Part shown: in pieces, positions 1 to 6,466 of the stretch
How the letters are laid out: each line of letters starts with the position of its first letter
Numbering within the stretch: position 1 is the first letter of the stretch
Assembly: GCA_900554855.1 (NCBI GenBank)
Contig: USIZ01000022.1
Location: forward strand, 1-10,556
Length of the DNA stretch: 10,556 nt
Origin: an uncultured Eubacteriales bacterium
Lineage (GTDB): Bacteria > Bacillota > Clostridia > Oscillospirales > Oscillospiraceae
Direction of reading: 5' to 3'
Program-made: the position numbers and the translations under genes
The notes under the pieces: generated by a model
Database searches by the model: none
What the model was told of the DNA's origin: nothing
Seen by the model: the letters and a program-made list of their open reading frames with translations, nothing else

Positions 1-1293
1 CTGAATCACACGATCGACATGGTGGACAGCCTTGTGGACGATGTGACCGACGCCCGGATCGCGGGCGCATCCGTGCGGGTGTTCAAGGGGCTGCGCAGTG
101 TCAGCGCCACCACGGTGGACACCAGTGAGGCCGGACTTCTGCGCTGCGCCGAGCAGGCGGCCTCTGCGCTGGGAGAGGGAACCGCAGAACTGGACATCCG
201 GCTGAACGAGCGGCTGTTCGGCGACATCCATCCTGTCCGCATCGCGCCCGCCAGCGTGGAGAATGCCCGCAAGGTGGACATTCTGCGCATGGGCTGTGCC
301 GCCGCAAAGGAGTATCACGAGGCCATTCGTCAGGTCACCGGTACATTCCTCGACGTAGATCACCGTATTCTGGTGGCCAACAGCGAGGGACTTTATGCGC
401 AGGATCGCCAGATCCGCACCCGGCTCATGGTGAGCGCCGTGGCGGAGATCAACGGCGAGACCCAGACCGGCGGATGCCGCCCGGGGCGCCGCATGGGACT
501 GGAGATGTTTGAGTCCATCGACCCCAAGGCAGTGGGCATTCATGCCGCCCGGCAGGCCGTCACCATGGCCGGTGCGGGTTACTGCCCGGCGGGCGTCATG
601 CCCGTGGCCATCGACAACGGCTTTGGCGGCGTCATTTTCCATGAGGCCTGCGGCCATTCACTGGAAGCCAGCGCCGTGGCTTATGACTGCTCTCAGTTTG
701 CGGGCAAGCTGGGACAGAAGATCGCAAACGAGAAGGTGACCGCCATTGATGACGGCACTATTCCCAATGCCTGGGGTTCCATCAACATTGACGACGAGGG
801 CACCCCGGCCCGGCGCAATGTGCTCATCGAGAATGGCGTGCTGAAAAACTACATGGTGGATCGCTTCAACGGCCGCCGCATGGGGATGCCCTCCACGGGC
901 AGCGCCCGCCGCCAAAGCTACGCCTATGTGACCACTTCCCGCATGACCAATACCTACATTGCTCCCGGTACCGACCGCAATGAGGACATTATCGGTTCCA
1001 TTGAGTACGGCCTGTACGCCAAGGAGATGGGCGGCGGCTCCGTGAATCCGCTGACCGGCGAGTTCAACTTCGCCGTCAACGAGGGCTATATGATCCGCAA
1101 CGGCAAGGTCTGCGAGCCGGTGCGGGGTGCCAGCCTGGTGGGCAGCGGTGCGGATGTTATTCAGAAGATCGACATGGTGGGCACTGAGCTTGATCTGGGT
1201 CAGGGAATGTGCGGCTCCTCCAGCGGCAGCATCCCCACCAATGTGGGTCAGCCCATGATCCGCGTGTCGTCCATCACTGTGGGCGGAAGATAA
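1..1293 (+). CDS. tldD: TldD metallopeptidase subunit (5' end outside window)
   Basis: This is the catalytic subunit of the TldD/TldE heterodimer, a cytoplasmic zinc peptidase that degrades unfolded or short peptides and in some bacteria trims RiPP leader peptides. The reading frame is open from base 1 and contains an ATG at 19, but the gene must start upstream: E. coli TldD has about 480 residues, and the active-site motif here lies some 50 residues earlier than in that protein. Numbering from the ATG at 19, the zinc/catalytic HEACGH motif (HExxxH) is at residues 208-213, within GGVIFHEACGHSLEAS. Near the C-terminus, GMCGSSSGSIPTNVGQP (Cys398) matches the conserved family segment that supplies a cysteine to the active site. 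It is followed after 13 bases by tldE, so the two form an operon. Family assignment is secure; the physiological substrate is unknown. Confidence 0.95.
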   Translation: MNHTIDMVDSLVDDVTDARIAGASVRVFKGLRSVSATTVDTSEAGLLRCAEQAASALGEGTAELDIRLNERLFGDIHPVRIAPASVENARKVDILRMGCAAAKEYHEAIRQVTGTFLDVDHRILVANSEGLYAQDRQIRTRLMVSAVAEINGETQTGGCRPGRRMGLEMFESIDPKAVGIHAARQAVTMAGAGYCPAGVMPVAIDNGFGGVIFHEACGHSLEASAVAYDCSQFAGKLGQKIANEKVTAIDDGTIPNAWGSINIDDEGTPARRNVLIENGVLKNYMVDRFNGRRMGMPSTGSARRQSYAYVTTSRMTNTYIAPGTDRNEDIIGSIEYGLYAKEMGGGSVNPLTGEFNFAVNEGYMIRNGKVCEPVRGASLVGSGADVIQKIDMVGTELDLGQGMCGSSSGSIPTNVGQPMIRVSSITVGGR

Positions 1294-1306
1294 GGAGGCA
1301 GAGACG

Positions 1307-2656
1307 ATGGAACAGAATGCATTTCAGCAGACGGTGATCGCCGCTGCGCAGCAGCTCGGCCTTACGGACTACGAGCTCTACTTCCAGTTTGCCGACGGCA
1401 TCAGCGTGGATATCTTCGGCAGGGATGAGATCAAGGAATTTTCCAGCGCTACCGAGGGAGGCGTATGCTTCCGGTGCATCGTGGACGGCAAGATGGGCTA
1501 TGCCTCTACACAGCTGCTGAGCGAGGAGTCCGCTGCCGATATTGTCCGCCGGGCGGTGGACAACGCCAAAACGCTGGAGAAGGACGATCCCGTCTTTCTG
1601 GGCGAGGGCGGCCAGAGCTATCCAGACTGCCCGGAAGAACACGAGAACCTGCCCGAGGGGGCACAGCTCATCCAGAAAGCGCGCATGGTGCAGGCGGCGC
1701 TGTATGCCGCCCATCCCAGCGTGGTGGACGGCACGGAGAGCGCTGTGGCCGCCAGCCGCAGCACCATCCGCATTTGGAACTCCAAGGGGTTGGATCTGCA
1801 CTATGACCGCACCGTCACCAGCGCGGTTGCCAATCCGGTGGTAGAGGAGAGCGGAGAAAAGGACAGCGATTACGATTTTGCCGTGGGCAGTCTGGCCGCA
1901 CTGGATGCGGACGCCCTTGCCCGAAAGGCTGTGGATAAGGCCCGGGCCAAGCTGGGTGCGGGCGTGCCGGACACCGGCGCGTGGCCGGTGGTGTTCTCCG
2001 CCGGAGCGATGAGCGATCTGCTGGCCACCTTCAGCACTGCCTTCTCTGCGGAGACCGCTCAGAAGGGGCTTTCGCCTCTGCGTGGCCGGGAGGGAGCGGT
2101 TGTCGCCTCGCCTGTCGTCACCATCGTGGACGATCCTTTGAGCGAGATGAGCGCCATGCCCATCCCCTTTGATGCGGAGGGCACCCCGGCCCGGCGCAAG
2201 AATGTGGTGGAGAATGGTGTGCTCACCACCCTGCTCTATGACCGGCGCACCGCCGCAGTGGCGGGGAAGGAGACCACCGGCAATGCCAGCAAGGGATCCT
2301 ATGCCGCGCCGGTGACGATTCGCCCCTTTACCTTCTACGTTGCCGCCGGAGACTGCACCGAGGAGGAGCTGCTCCGAAAGGCCAATCGAGGCGTCTACAT
2401 CAACTTTGTGGGCGGCCTGCACGCCGGAGCCAATGCCATCACCGGCGACTTCTCCCTCCAGAGTGCGGGCTTCCTCATCGAAAACGGCCAAAAGACCGCG
2501 CCGGTGAAGTCCTTTACCGTGGCGGGTAACTTCTTCGCTCTGCTGAAGCAGATCACTGCCGCAGCGGACAATGTGAAGGTGCCTATGCCGGGCGGTATCA
2601 CCAGCTTTGGCGCACCCTCCGTTCTGGTGGAGGGGCTTACTGTCGCGGGTAAGTGA
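1307..2656 (+). CDS. tldE: TldE/PmbA, non-catalytic partner of TldD
   Basis: This 449-residue protein is the TldE (PmbA) subunit that pairs with TldD and helps form the enclosed peptide chamber. Family length is about 450 residues, so it appears complete. It shares the TldD fold, as seen in the paired motif EGTPARRKNVVENGVL (compare EGTPARRNVLIENGVL in the upstream gene) and in GLHAGANAITGDFSLQSAGF near the end. As expected for TldE it lacks the HExxxH zinc motif. The ATG at 1307 is preceded by AAGGAGG at 1292-1298, which overlaps the tldD stop codon, so the two genes are almost certainly co-transcribed and translated in step. I see no RiPP precursor or modification enzyme beside the pair, so a general housekeeping peptidase role is as likely as peptide maturation. 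Confidence 0.93.
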   Translation: MEQNAFQQTVIAAAQQLGLTDYELYFQFADGISVDIFGRDEIKEFSSATEGGVCFRCIVDGKMGYASTQLLSEESAADIVRRAVDNAKTLEKDDPVFLGEGGQSYPDCPEEHENLPEGAQLIQKARMVQAALYAAHPSVVDGTESAVAASRSTIRIWNSKGLDLHYDRTVTSAVANPVVEESGEKDSDYDFAVGSLAALDADALARKAVDKARAKLGAGVPDTGAWPVVFSAGAMSDLLATFSTAFSAETAQKGLSPLRGREGAVVASPVVTIVDDPLSEMSAMPIPFDAEGTPARRKNVVENGVLTTLLYDRRTAAVAGKETTGNASKGSYAAPVTIRPFTFYVAAGDCTEEELLRKANRGVYINFVGGLHAGANAITGDFSLQSAGFLIENGQKTAPVKSFTVAGNFFALLKQITAAADNVKVPMPGGITSFGAPSVLVEGLTVAGK

Positions 2657-2710
2657 TCAGATCCATTGTGCTTGACGAAATAAAAGCGGATCGGTTTCTG
2701 GTGCGTATCC

Positions 2711-2736
2711 AGCGCCTCCCCTGAGGGGAAGGCGCT
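2711..2736. repeat. GC-rich intergenic hairpin, repeat-like
   Basis: AGCGCC (2711-2716) pairs with GGCGCT (2731-2736), and CCCC (2718-2721) pairs with GGGG (2725-2728) around a TGA loop. The flank (roughly 2737-2780), containing GCGGATGAGGTGGCG, resembles short imperfect palindromic intergenic elements that I recall as common in GC-rich gut clostridia. No T-tract follows, so it is not an obvious terminator. Only one copy lies in this window, so repeat status is inferred from general resemblance. Confidence 0.4.
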
Positions 2737-2835
2737 GAGTAAAGCGGATGAGGTGGCGACAACAGAGGAGCTGCCCTGGGTTTGTTCTATGATCCGTTTG
2801 CATCTCCATTCAATAGACCCGTTCAATAGAAACAG

Positions 2836-2877
2836 CAAGGCCGCCCGGTTTCAAACCGGGCGACCTTGTTTTATTTT
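2836..2877 (+). terminator. Rho-independent terminator after tldDE, possibly bidirectional
   Basis: CAAGG at 2836-2840 pairs with CCTTG at 2864-2868. Inside it, after one mismatch, CGCCCGGTTT (2842-2851) pairs with AAACCGGGCG (2853-2862). The plus-strand T-tract TTTTATTTT follows at 2869-2877. It lies between the convergent tldDE and porGDAB operons. On the minus strand the run after the stem (CTGTTTCTATTG) is less T-rich, so it may also end por transcription, but less efficiently. Confidence 0.85.
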
Positions 2878-2885
2878 AGTTGCTT

Positions 2886-3815
2886 TTACTTGCACTTGGC
2901 CAGCAGAGCTTCCCACTTTTCGTCCACATAGTTCTGGGCGGCTTCAATGGTCCACTCGTTGCCGGGCTTGAAGCAGTGGCGGAAGCGGCCCTGAAGCTTC
3001 ATGAATTCCTCCACGGGCAGCTTTTTCTTGGGCATATAGGTCAGGTGGTACTCGCCGTTCTCCACTTCATAGAGGGGCCAGATGCAGGTGTCCACCGCCA
3101 GACGGCAGATCTCCGGCAGCAGCTCGGCGGAATACTGCCAGCCCCGGGGGCAGGGGCAGAGCACGTTGACAAAGGTGGGACCTTCCGTGTAGATGGCTTT
3201 GTGGGCCTTCTCATGGAAGTCCTTGAAGTTGCCGAGGAAGGTGGTCTGAGCCACATAAGGGGAGCCGTGAGCCACCACGATCTGGGTCAGATCCTTCTGG
3301 TTCTGCTTCTTGCCCACGCTCTCCACACCGGCGGGGGTGGTGGTGGCGCTGGCAAACCGGGGAGTGGCGGAGGAGCGCTGGGTGCCGGTGTTCATATATG
3401 CCTCGTTGTCATAGCAGAAGTAGGTGAAGTCGTGGCCGCGCTCCAGGGCGCCGGACAGGGACTGGAAGCCGATGTCATAGGTGCCGCCGTCGCCGCCAAT
3501 GGCCAGGATCTTGAAGTTGTCCTGGATTTTGCCCTTCTTCTTCATGACCTTGTAGGCGCTCTCCACACCGGCGGCCACTGCGGAGGTGTTCTCAAAGGCG
3601 GCGTGGATGTAGCTGTCATCCCATGCGGTGAAGGGGTACTGGAAGGAGGAGACCTCCAGGCAGGAGGTGGCGTTGCAGATGACTGCCTTGTCTCCGGGCT
3701 CCATGGCGCGCATCATGGCGCGGCAGGTGATGCCCGCGCCGCAGCCGGCGCAGAGACGGTGACCGGCCTCGAAACGCTCGGGTTTGCTCATTTGTTCTTT
3801 CAGATTGTAAGCCAT
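2886..3815 (-). CDS. porB: 2-oxoacid (pyruvate):ferredoxin oxidoreductase, beta subunit
   Basis: This is the thiamine diphosphate-binding subunit of a four-subunit 2-oxoacid:ferredoxin oxidoreductase, which interconverts a 2-oxoacid plus CoA with acyl-CoA, CO2 and reduced ferredoxin in the cytoplasm. From the chosen start (MAYNLKEQ) it has 309 residues. GGDGGTYDIG at 107-116, continuing to Asn142 in YMNTG, is the TPP/Mg motif. Cys22 and Cys25 (CAGC), Cys52 and a cysteine in CPCPRGW (220 or 222) are placed to bind the 4Fe-4S cluster carried by PorB proteins. An in-frame ATG four codons upstream (3827) overlaps the end of porA. I prefer 3815 because the GAGAGG just upstream abuts the first ATG but lies about 12 bases from the second, and the family usually begins MAYNLKE. 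It is the last gene of the operon. Substrate specificity (pyruvate, 2-oxobutyrate or branched oxoacids) cannot be read from the sequence. Confidence 0.93.
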   Translation of the reverse strand: MAYNLKEQMSKPERFEAGHRLCAGCGAGITCRAMMRAMEPGDKAVICNATSCLEVSSFQYPFTAWDDSYIHAAFENTSAVAAGVESAYKVMKKKGKIQDNFKILAIGGDGGTYDIGFQSLSGALERGHDFTYFCYDNEAYMNTGTQRSSATPRFASATTTPAGVESVGKKQNQKDLTQIVVAHGSPYVAQTTFLGNFKDFHEKAHKAIYTEGPTFVNVLCPCPRGWQYSAELLPEICRLAVDTCIWPLYEVENGEYHLTYMPKKKLPVEEFMKLQGRFRHCFKPGNEWTIEAAQNYVDEKWEALLAKCK

Positions 3816-3816
3816 A

Positions 3817-5016
3817 TCACTGCACATCCTCTCTCAGATCACGCTGGCCCATGTGGGAATAGAGGGGGCCGACCTCGCCGGTGGAGACGATCTTCTCCAG
3901 CCGGGCAAACACGCGCTTGGCCTGTGTCACGGTGAAGTCGCGGCCGCCCAGACCGTAGACGATGTCCACCATCTTGGGGCGTTGGGTCAGATTGATGCAG
4001 GCGGAAGCGGTCTCGGCGAACAGGGGGCCGCCGCAGGCGCTGAAGCCCTCGCTCTTGTCCAGCACAGCCACGGCCTTGCAGTTCTTGAGAGCTTCGGCCA
4101 GCTCTTCGCCGGGGAAGGGGCGGAACACGCGGATCTTGATCAGTCCCGCCTTGACGCCGCTCTCCCGCAGCTCGTCCACGGCGGCCTTGGCGGTGCCGGC
4201 GGAGGAGCCCATCAGCACGATGGCCAGCTCGGCGTCCTCCATGCGGTATGCCTCAAAAAAGCCGTATTTGCGGCCGAATGTCTTTTCAAAGTCGGCGGCC
4301 ACGTCGAGAATGGCACGCTTGGCGTTCTTCATGGCCTCAGCCTGAGCCACCCGGGCCTCCATGTAATAGGGGGAAGTGCCGTAGGGGCCGACAGCCAGCG
4401 GGTTTTCGTGCTTGAGCAGATAGTTCTCGGGATGGTATTCGCCGACAAAGGCCTTGACCGCCTCGTCCTCCTCCAACTCGATGTTCTCCAGCGCGTGGGA
4501 GGTGATGAAGCCATCCTCGCAGATCATGACGGGCAGACGCACATCGGGCGTCTCACCGATGCGGTGGGCCATCAGATAGTTGTCGTAGGCCTCCTGGTTG
4601 TTCTCGGCGTAGATCTGGATGAAGCCAGAGTCCCGCTCGGCCATGGAGTCGGAGTAGTCATGGTTGATGTTGATGGGGCCGGTCAGAGCGCGGCAGGCCA
4701 CGGCCAGCACAATGGGCAGGCGGGCGGAGGCGGCCACATAGAGCACCTCGTTCATGAAGGACAGGCCCGCGGAGGAGGTGGCGGTAATGGCACGGCATCC
4801 GGCGGCCTCGGCGCCGATGCAGGCGGACATGGAGGAGTGCTCGCTCTCCACGCAGATGAACTCGGTGTCCACCTTGCCGTCGGCCACATACTGGGCGAAA
4901 TACTGGGGGATCTCGGTGGAGGGGGTAATGGGGAACATGGCGAACACGTCAGGGTTGATCTGACGCATGGCGGTGGCGATGGCCTCATTGCCGCTCAGTC
5001 TGTCTCGAATGCTCAT
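3817..5016 (-). CDS. porA: 2-oxoacid (pyruvate):ferredoxin oxidoreductase, alpha subunit
   Basis: This 399-residue subunit carries the pyrimidine-binding half of the TPP site and the transketolase C-terminal-like domain of the oxidoreductase. FPITPSTEI at 28-36 holds the conserved Thr31, and VESEHSS at 56-62 holds the Glu expected to activate the TPP pyrimidine ring. TSSAGL is at 80-85. CRALTGPINI (Arg109), followed by DYSDSMAERDSGF, is the substrate-side segment characteristic of PorA/VorA proteins. The C-terminal part (about residue 260 onward) includes IRVFRPFPGEEL, typical of domain II. GGAGG lies 8 bases before the ATG, inside the 3' end of porD, and the two genes are separated by only 2 bases. 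Family assignment is strong. Pyruvate is the usual annotation, but a 2-oxobutyrate or branched-oxoacid enzyme is equally compatible with these motifs. Confidence 0.94.
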   Translation of the reverse strand: MSIRDRLSGNEAIATAMRQINPDVFAMFPITPSTEIPQYFAQYVADGKVDTEFICVESEHSSMSACIGAEAAGCRAITATSSAGLSFMNEVLYVAASARLPIVLAVACRALTGPININHDYSDSMAERDSGFIQIYAENNQEAYDNYLMAHRIGETPDVRLPVMICEDGFITSHALENIELEEDEAVKAFVGEYHPENYLLKHENPLAVGPYGTSPYYMEARVAQAEAMKNAKRAILDVAADFEKTFGRKYGFFEAYRMEDAELAIVLMGSSAGTAKAAVDELRESGVKAGLIKIRVFRPFPGEELAEALKNCKAVAVLDKSEGFSACGGPLFAETASACINLTQRPKMVDIVYGLGGRDFTVTQAKRVFARLEKIVSTGEVGPLYSHMGQRDLREDVQ

Positions 5017-5018
5017 GG

Positions 5019-5321
5019 TCAGTGGACCTCCTTCCAGTCAATGGCTCCGAAGGGGCACACCTTATAGCAGATGCCGCAGCCCTTGCAGTGGTCGTAGTCG
5101 AAATCGCTCCGCTTGCCGTCGGAGACGGGGATGGAGGAATCGGGACAGAAGGGGGTGCACAGCCGGCACTGCTTGCACTTGGACGCATCCCAGGTGGGGA
5201 TCTTGCTGCGCCACTCGCCGGTCATGGTGAGTCGGGAGCTGCCGCCCTCGTAGATCTCGCAGCCGGGGGTCAGCTCCTGCCACGGAAGGGATTCGTTGAT
5301 CTCAGATGCTTTCTTGTTCAT
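5019..5321 (-). CDS. porD: 2-oxoacid:ferredoxin oxidoreductase, delta subunit (2x[4Fe-4S] ferredoxin)
   Basis: This 100-residue ferredoxin-like subunit passes electrons between the PorAB active centre and external ferredoxin. It has two classical 4Fe-4S motifs. The first is C49-x2-C52-x2-C55-x3-C59 followed by Pro (CKQCRLCTPFCPD). The second is C79-x2-C82-x2-C85-x3-C89 followed by Pro (CKGCGICYKVCPFGAIDW). The N-terminal extension with TGEWRSKIPTWD is typical of PorD rather than free ferredoxins. The ATG follows the porG stop codon by one base, with AAGGAG inside the porG end as its ribosome binding site, so translational coupling is likely. Length matches the family (about 100 residues). Confidence 0.95.
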   Translation of the reverse strand: MNKKASEINESLPWQELTPGCEIYEGGSSRLTMTGEWRSKIPTWDASKCKQCRLCTPFCPDSSIPVSDGKRSDFDYDHCKGCGICYKVCPFGAIDWKEVH

Positions 5322-5322
5322 G

Positions 5323-5898
5323 TTACTCCTTGACCTCCTTCATGGCCTCTGCCAGGCAGTCCAGGTTGCCCTGCACAACCTGAGGCTTCTTAGCGAATTT
5401 GTGTCGATAAGAGGACTCCATATCCCGCAGGAAATCCTCCGGGTCAACGCAGTGGCTGACGGCCACAATGGCGGCCAGCATGGGGGTGTTGGGGAAGTAG
5501 GCCCCCAGATGCTTGCGGGAGATGGCGCCCGCATCCACGGTGAACACCCGGCCCTTATAGTCGTGGAGCAGAGGACGCAGCTCGGCAGCGGGGCGCTCGG
5601 AGTTGATGACGATGGCGCCTTCCTCCTTTAGACCAGCGGTCACGTCCACCGTCTCCAGCAGGGTCTCGTCCACCACGACCACATAGTCGGGCTCGTAGAT
5701 GTTGGAGTGAATGGTGCACCGCTCGTCGGAGATGCGGTTATAGGCTGTGATGGGTGCGCCGGAGCGCTCCGGGCCGTATTCCGGGAAGGACTGGACGAAC
5801 TTGCCGGACAGGAAGGCCGCGTCGGCCAGCAGAAGGCTGGCGGTCTTGGCACCCTGACCGCCCCGGCCGTGCCAGCGGATCTCAGTCATGTTTTTCAT
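5323..5898 (-). CDS. porG: 2-oxoacid:ferredoxin oxidoreductase, gamma subunit
   Basis: This 191-residue subunit corresponds to the domain that helps position CoA in single-chain PFORs. The N-terminal WHGRGGQGAKTAS (9-21) and SFPEYGPERSGAP (37-49) are the signature segments of PorG/VorG. The frame extends upstream to an ATG at 5928, but I choose 5898 because GAGG at 5909-5906 is 7 bases away, and family members begin just before the TEIRWHGRGGQG stretch. It is the first gene of the porG-porD-porA-porB operon, the order known from archaeal and Thermotoga-type enzymes, whereas many clostridia rely on a single-chain PFOR. The operon is preceded by a promoter and T-box leader (6295-6011), so its expression is probably tied to tRNA charging. 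Confidence 0.93.
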   Translation of the reverse strand: MKNMTEIRWHGRGGQGAKTASLLLADAAFLSGKFVQSFPEYGPERSGAPITAYNRISDERCTIHSNIYEPDYVVVVDETLLETVDVTAGLKEEGAIVINSERPAAELRPLLHDYKGRVFTVDAGAISRKHLGAYFPNTPMLAAIVAVSHCVDPEDFLRDMESSYRHKFAKKPQVVQGNLDCLAEAMKEVKE

Positions 5899-5966
5899 GC
5901 TCAAACCTCGTTTCTTTGGTAAACTCAAGCTTTATCGACAGGAGCAGAGGCTCCCGGTTTCGCAGA

Positions 5967-5992
5967 ATTTCGTCCACTACGGCGGACGAAAT
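5967..5992 (-). other. Second CGTCC/GGACG hairpin in the por 5' leader
   Basis: On the minus strand, ATTTCGTCC (5992-5984) pairs perfectly over 9 bases with GGACGAAAT (5975-5967), leaving an 8-base loop. It lies between the T-box terminator and the porG start codon. No T-tract follows on either strand, so it is not an intrinsic terminator. Its CGTCC/GGACG core repeats that of the terminator hairpin, which might allow alternative pairing. Function is unknown. Confidence 0.5.
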
Positions 5993-6010
5993 AAAAATAA
6001 ATTGGACTTT

Positions 6011-6049
6011 CAAAAGAAAAAGCGCTCGTCCCTGTAAAAGGACGAGCGC
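6011..6049 (-). terminator. T-box leader terminator (attenuator) upstream of porG
   Basis: On the minus strand, GCGCTCGTCC (6049-6040) pairs perfectly with GGACGAGCGC (6031-6022) across an 8-base loop, followed by TTTTTCTTTT (6021-6012). The 5' arm also contains the CGTCCT needed for the competing antiterminator, so this is a conditional terminator rather than the end of another gene. No gene lies upstream of it on this strand within the window. Confidence 0.9.
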
Positions 6050-6260
6050 AGAACTGCACACGTTATACCACCTGATACACATACCAACATACGCGTTTCC
6101 GGTAACGGGGAAAGGCCGGCCTGACTTACTGCCCAATGGGTTCAGCCAGCAGCTCGGGAGTGATCTTCACCGCTTCTTCTACTTGGACCGGGCTCTCACC
6201 ATCCCCGGTTCGCTTTGCCGTTCGGCCTGAAGGGCTACTGTCTCCGTCAGTGCTTTTGTT
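6011..6260 (-). ncRNA. T-box riboswitch leader, probably tRNA-Ile-responsive, of porGDAB
   Basis: T-box leaders bind a tRNA by its anticodon and sense whether its CCA end is charged. On the minus strand, Stem I has a lower GGAG (6245-6242)/CTCC pair, then an internal loop with AGTA (6239-6236) on the 5' side and GAAGATCA (6168-6161) on the 3' side, the loop-E and specifier arrangement. Above it GCCCTTC (6235-6229) pairs with GAAGCGGT, and the distal ACCGGG/CCCGGT hairpin (6209-6187) has a GATGGTGAGAG loop typical of Stem I. The antiterminator is AGG (6073-6071), a 7-base bulge TGGTATA (6070-6064) and ACG (6063-6061), pairing with CGTCCT (6044-6039). The specifier is most likely ATC (6164-6162, Ile). 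TGGT in the bulge needs discriminator base A, as in tRNA-Ile. The shifted triplet GAT (Asp) fits worse because tRNA-Asp carries G. The bulge departs from the usual TGGNACC. Confidence 0.88.
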
Positions 6261-6266
6261 ATCGTT

Positions 6267-6295
6267 ACTTTACGCCCTTCCGGCAGGGTTGTCAA
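6267..6295 (-). promoter_or_regulatory. Sigma-A-type promoter of the T-box/porGDAB transcript
   Basis: On the minus strand a perfect -35 TTGACA (6295-6290) is separated by exactly 17 bases from a -10 TAAAGT (6272-6267, 4 of 6 matches to TATAAT). The predicted start near 6260 lies a few bases before T-box Stem I, as expected for this leader class. Confidence 0.8.
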
Positions 6296-6403
6296 GAAAA
6301 AATTCCCTGTCCGCTGTATTTTGGTTTAAATGACAAAAGCGGCAAAGCAAAAGGCGCGAAAATGCCGCACAGCGCCCAAAAACGGAAAAAGCGCCTGGAT
6401 TTC

Positions 6404-6433
6404 TTGACATTCGGGGTGAGCGGGAATTAAGAT
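6404..6433 (+). promoter_or_regulatory. Candidate promoter of proCBA
   Basis: A perfect -35 TTGACA at 6404-6409 is followed after 18 bases by TAAGAT (6428-6433, 4 of 6 matches). Transcription would start around 6440 and leave a leader of roughly 27 bases, too short for a T-box. An inverted repeat CATATA-AA-TATATG (6436-6449) lies at the start site and could be an operator, though its AT-rich simplicity makes chance plausible. Confidence 0.6.
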
Positions 6434-6466
6434 AACATATAAATATATGCACGAGGAGGCTCTCTC

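Noticed and set aside
1274..2491. Long minus-strand open frame opposite tldE
   Set aside because: It lies fully antisense to a clear TldE gene. Long antisense frames are expected in GC-rich coding DNA, and its product (Gly/Ala/His-rich) shows no family motif.
2395..2838. Minus-strand open frame covering the end of tldE and the intergenic repeat
   Set aside because: It overlaps coding sequence and the palindromic repeat, has no ribosome binding site and no recognisable domain.
2657..2885. RiPP precursor peptide next to tldDE
   Set aside because: No short frame with a ribosome binding site and a Cys/Ser/Thr-rich core is visible. The interval is explained by a repeat-like hairpin and a terminator.
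2880..5067. Two long plus-strand open frames opposite porB and porA
   Set aside because: They are Gly/Val/His-rich shadows of the por genes with no ribosome binding site or recognisable domain. The minus-strand proteins carry unmistakable TPP and family motifs.
5899..5928. Ten-residue upstream extension of porG
   Set aside because: The ribosome binding site GAGG at 5909-5906 fits the start at 5898, and the extension is not typical of the family.
6011..6049. Hairpin as the terminator of an unseen minus-strand gene
   Set aside because: No gene precedes it on that strand, a good promoter lies upstream, and the antiterminator pairing with its 5' arm identifies it as part of a T-box.
6410..6466. 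T-box or other riboswitch before proC
   Set aside because: The predicted proC leader is only about 27 bases and contains no specifier stem, TGG bulge or terminator.
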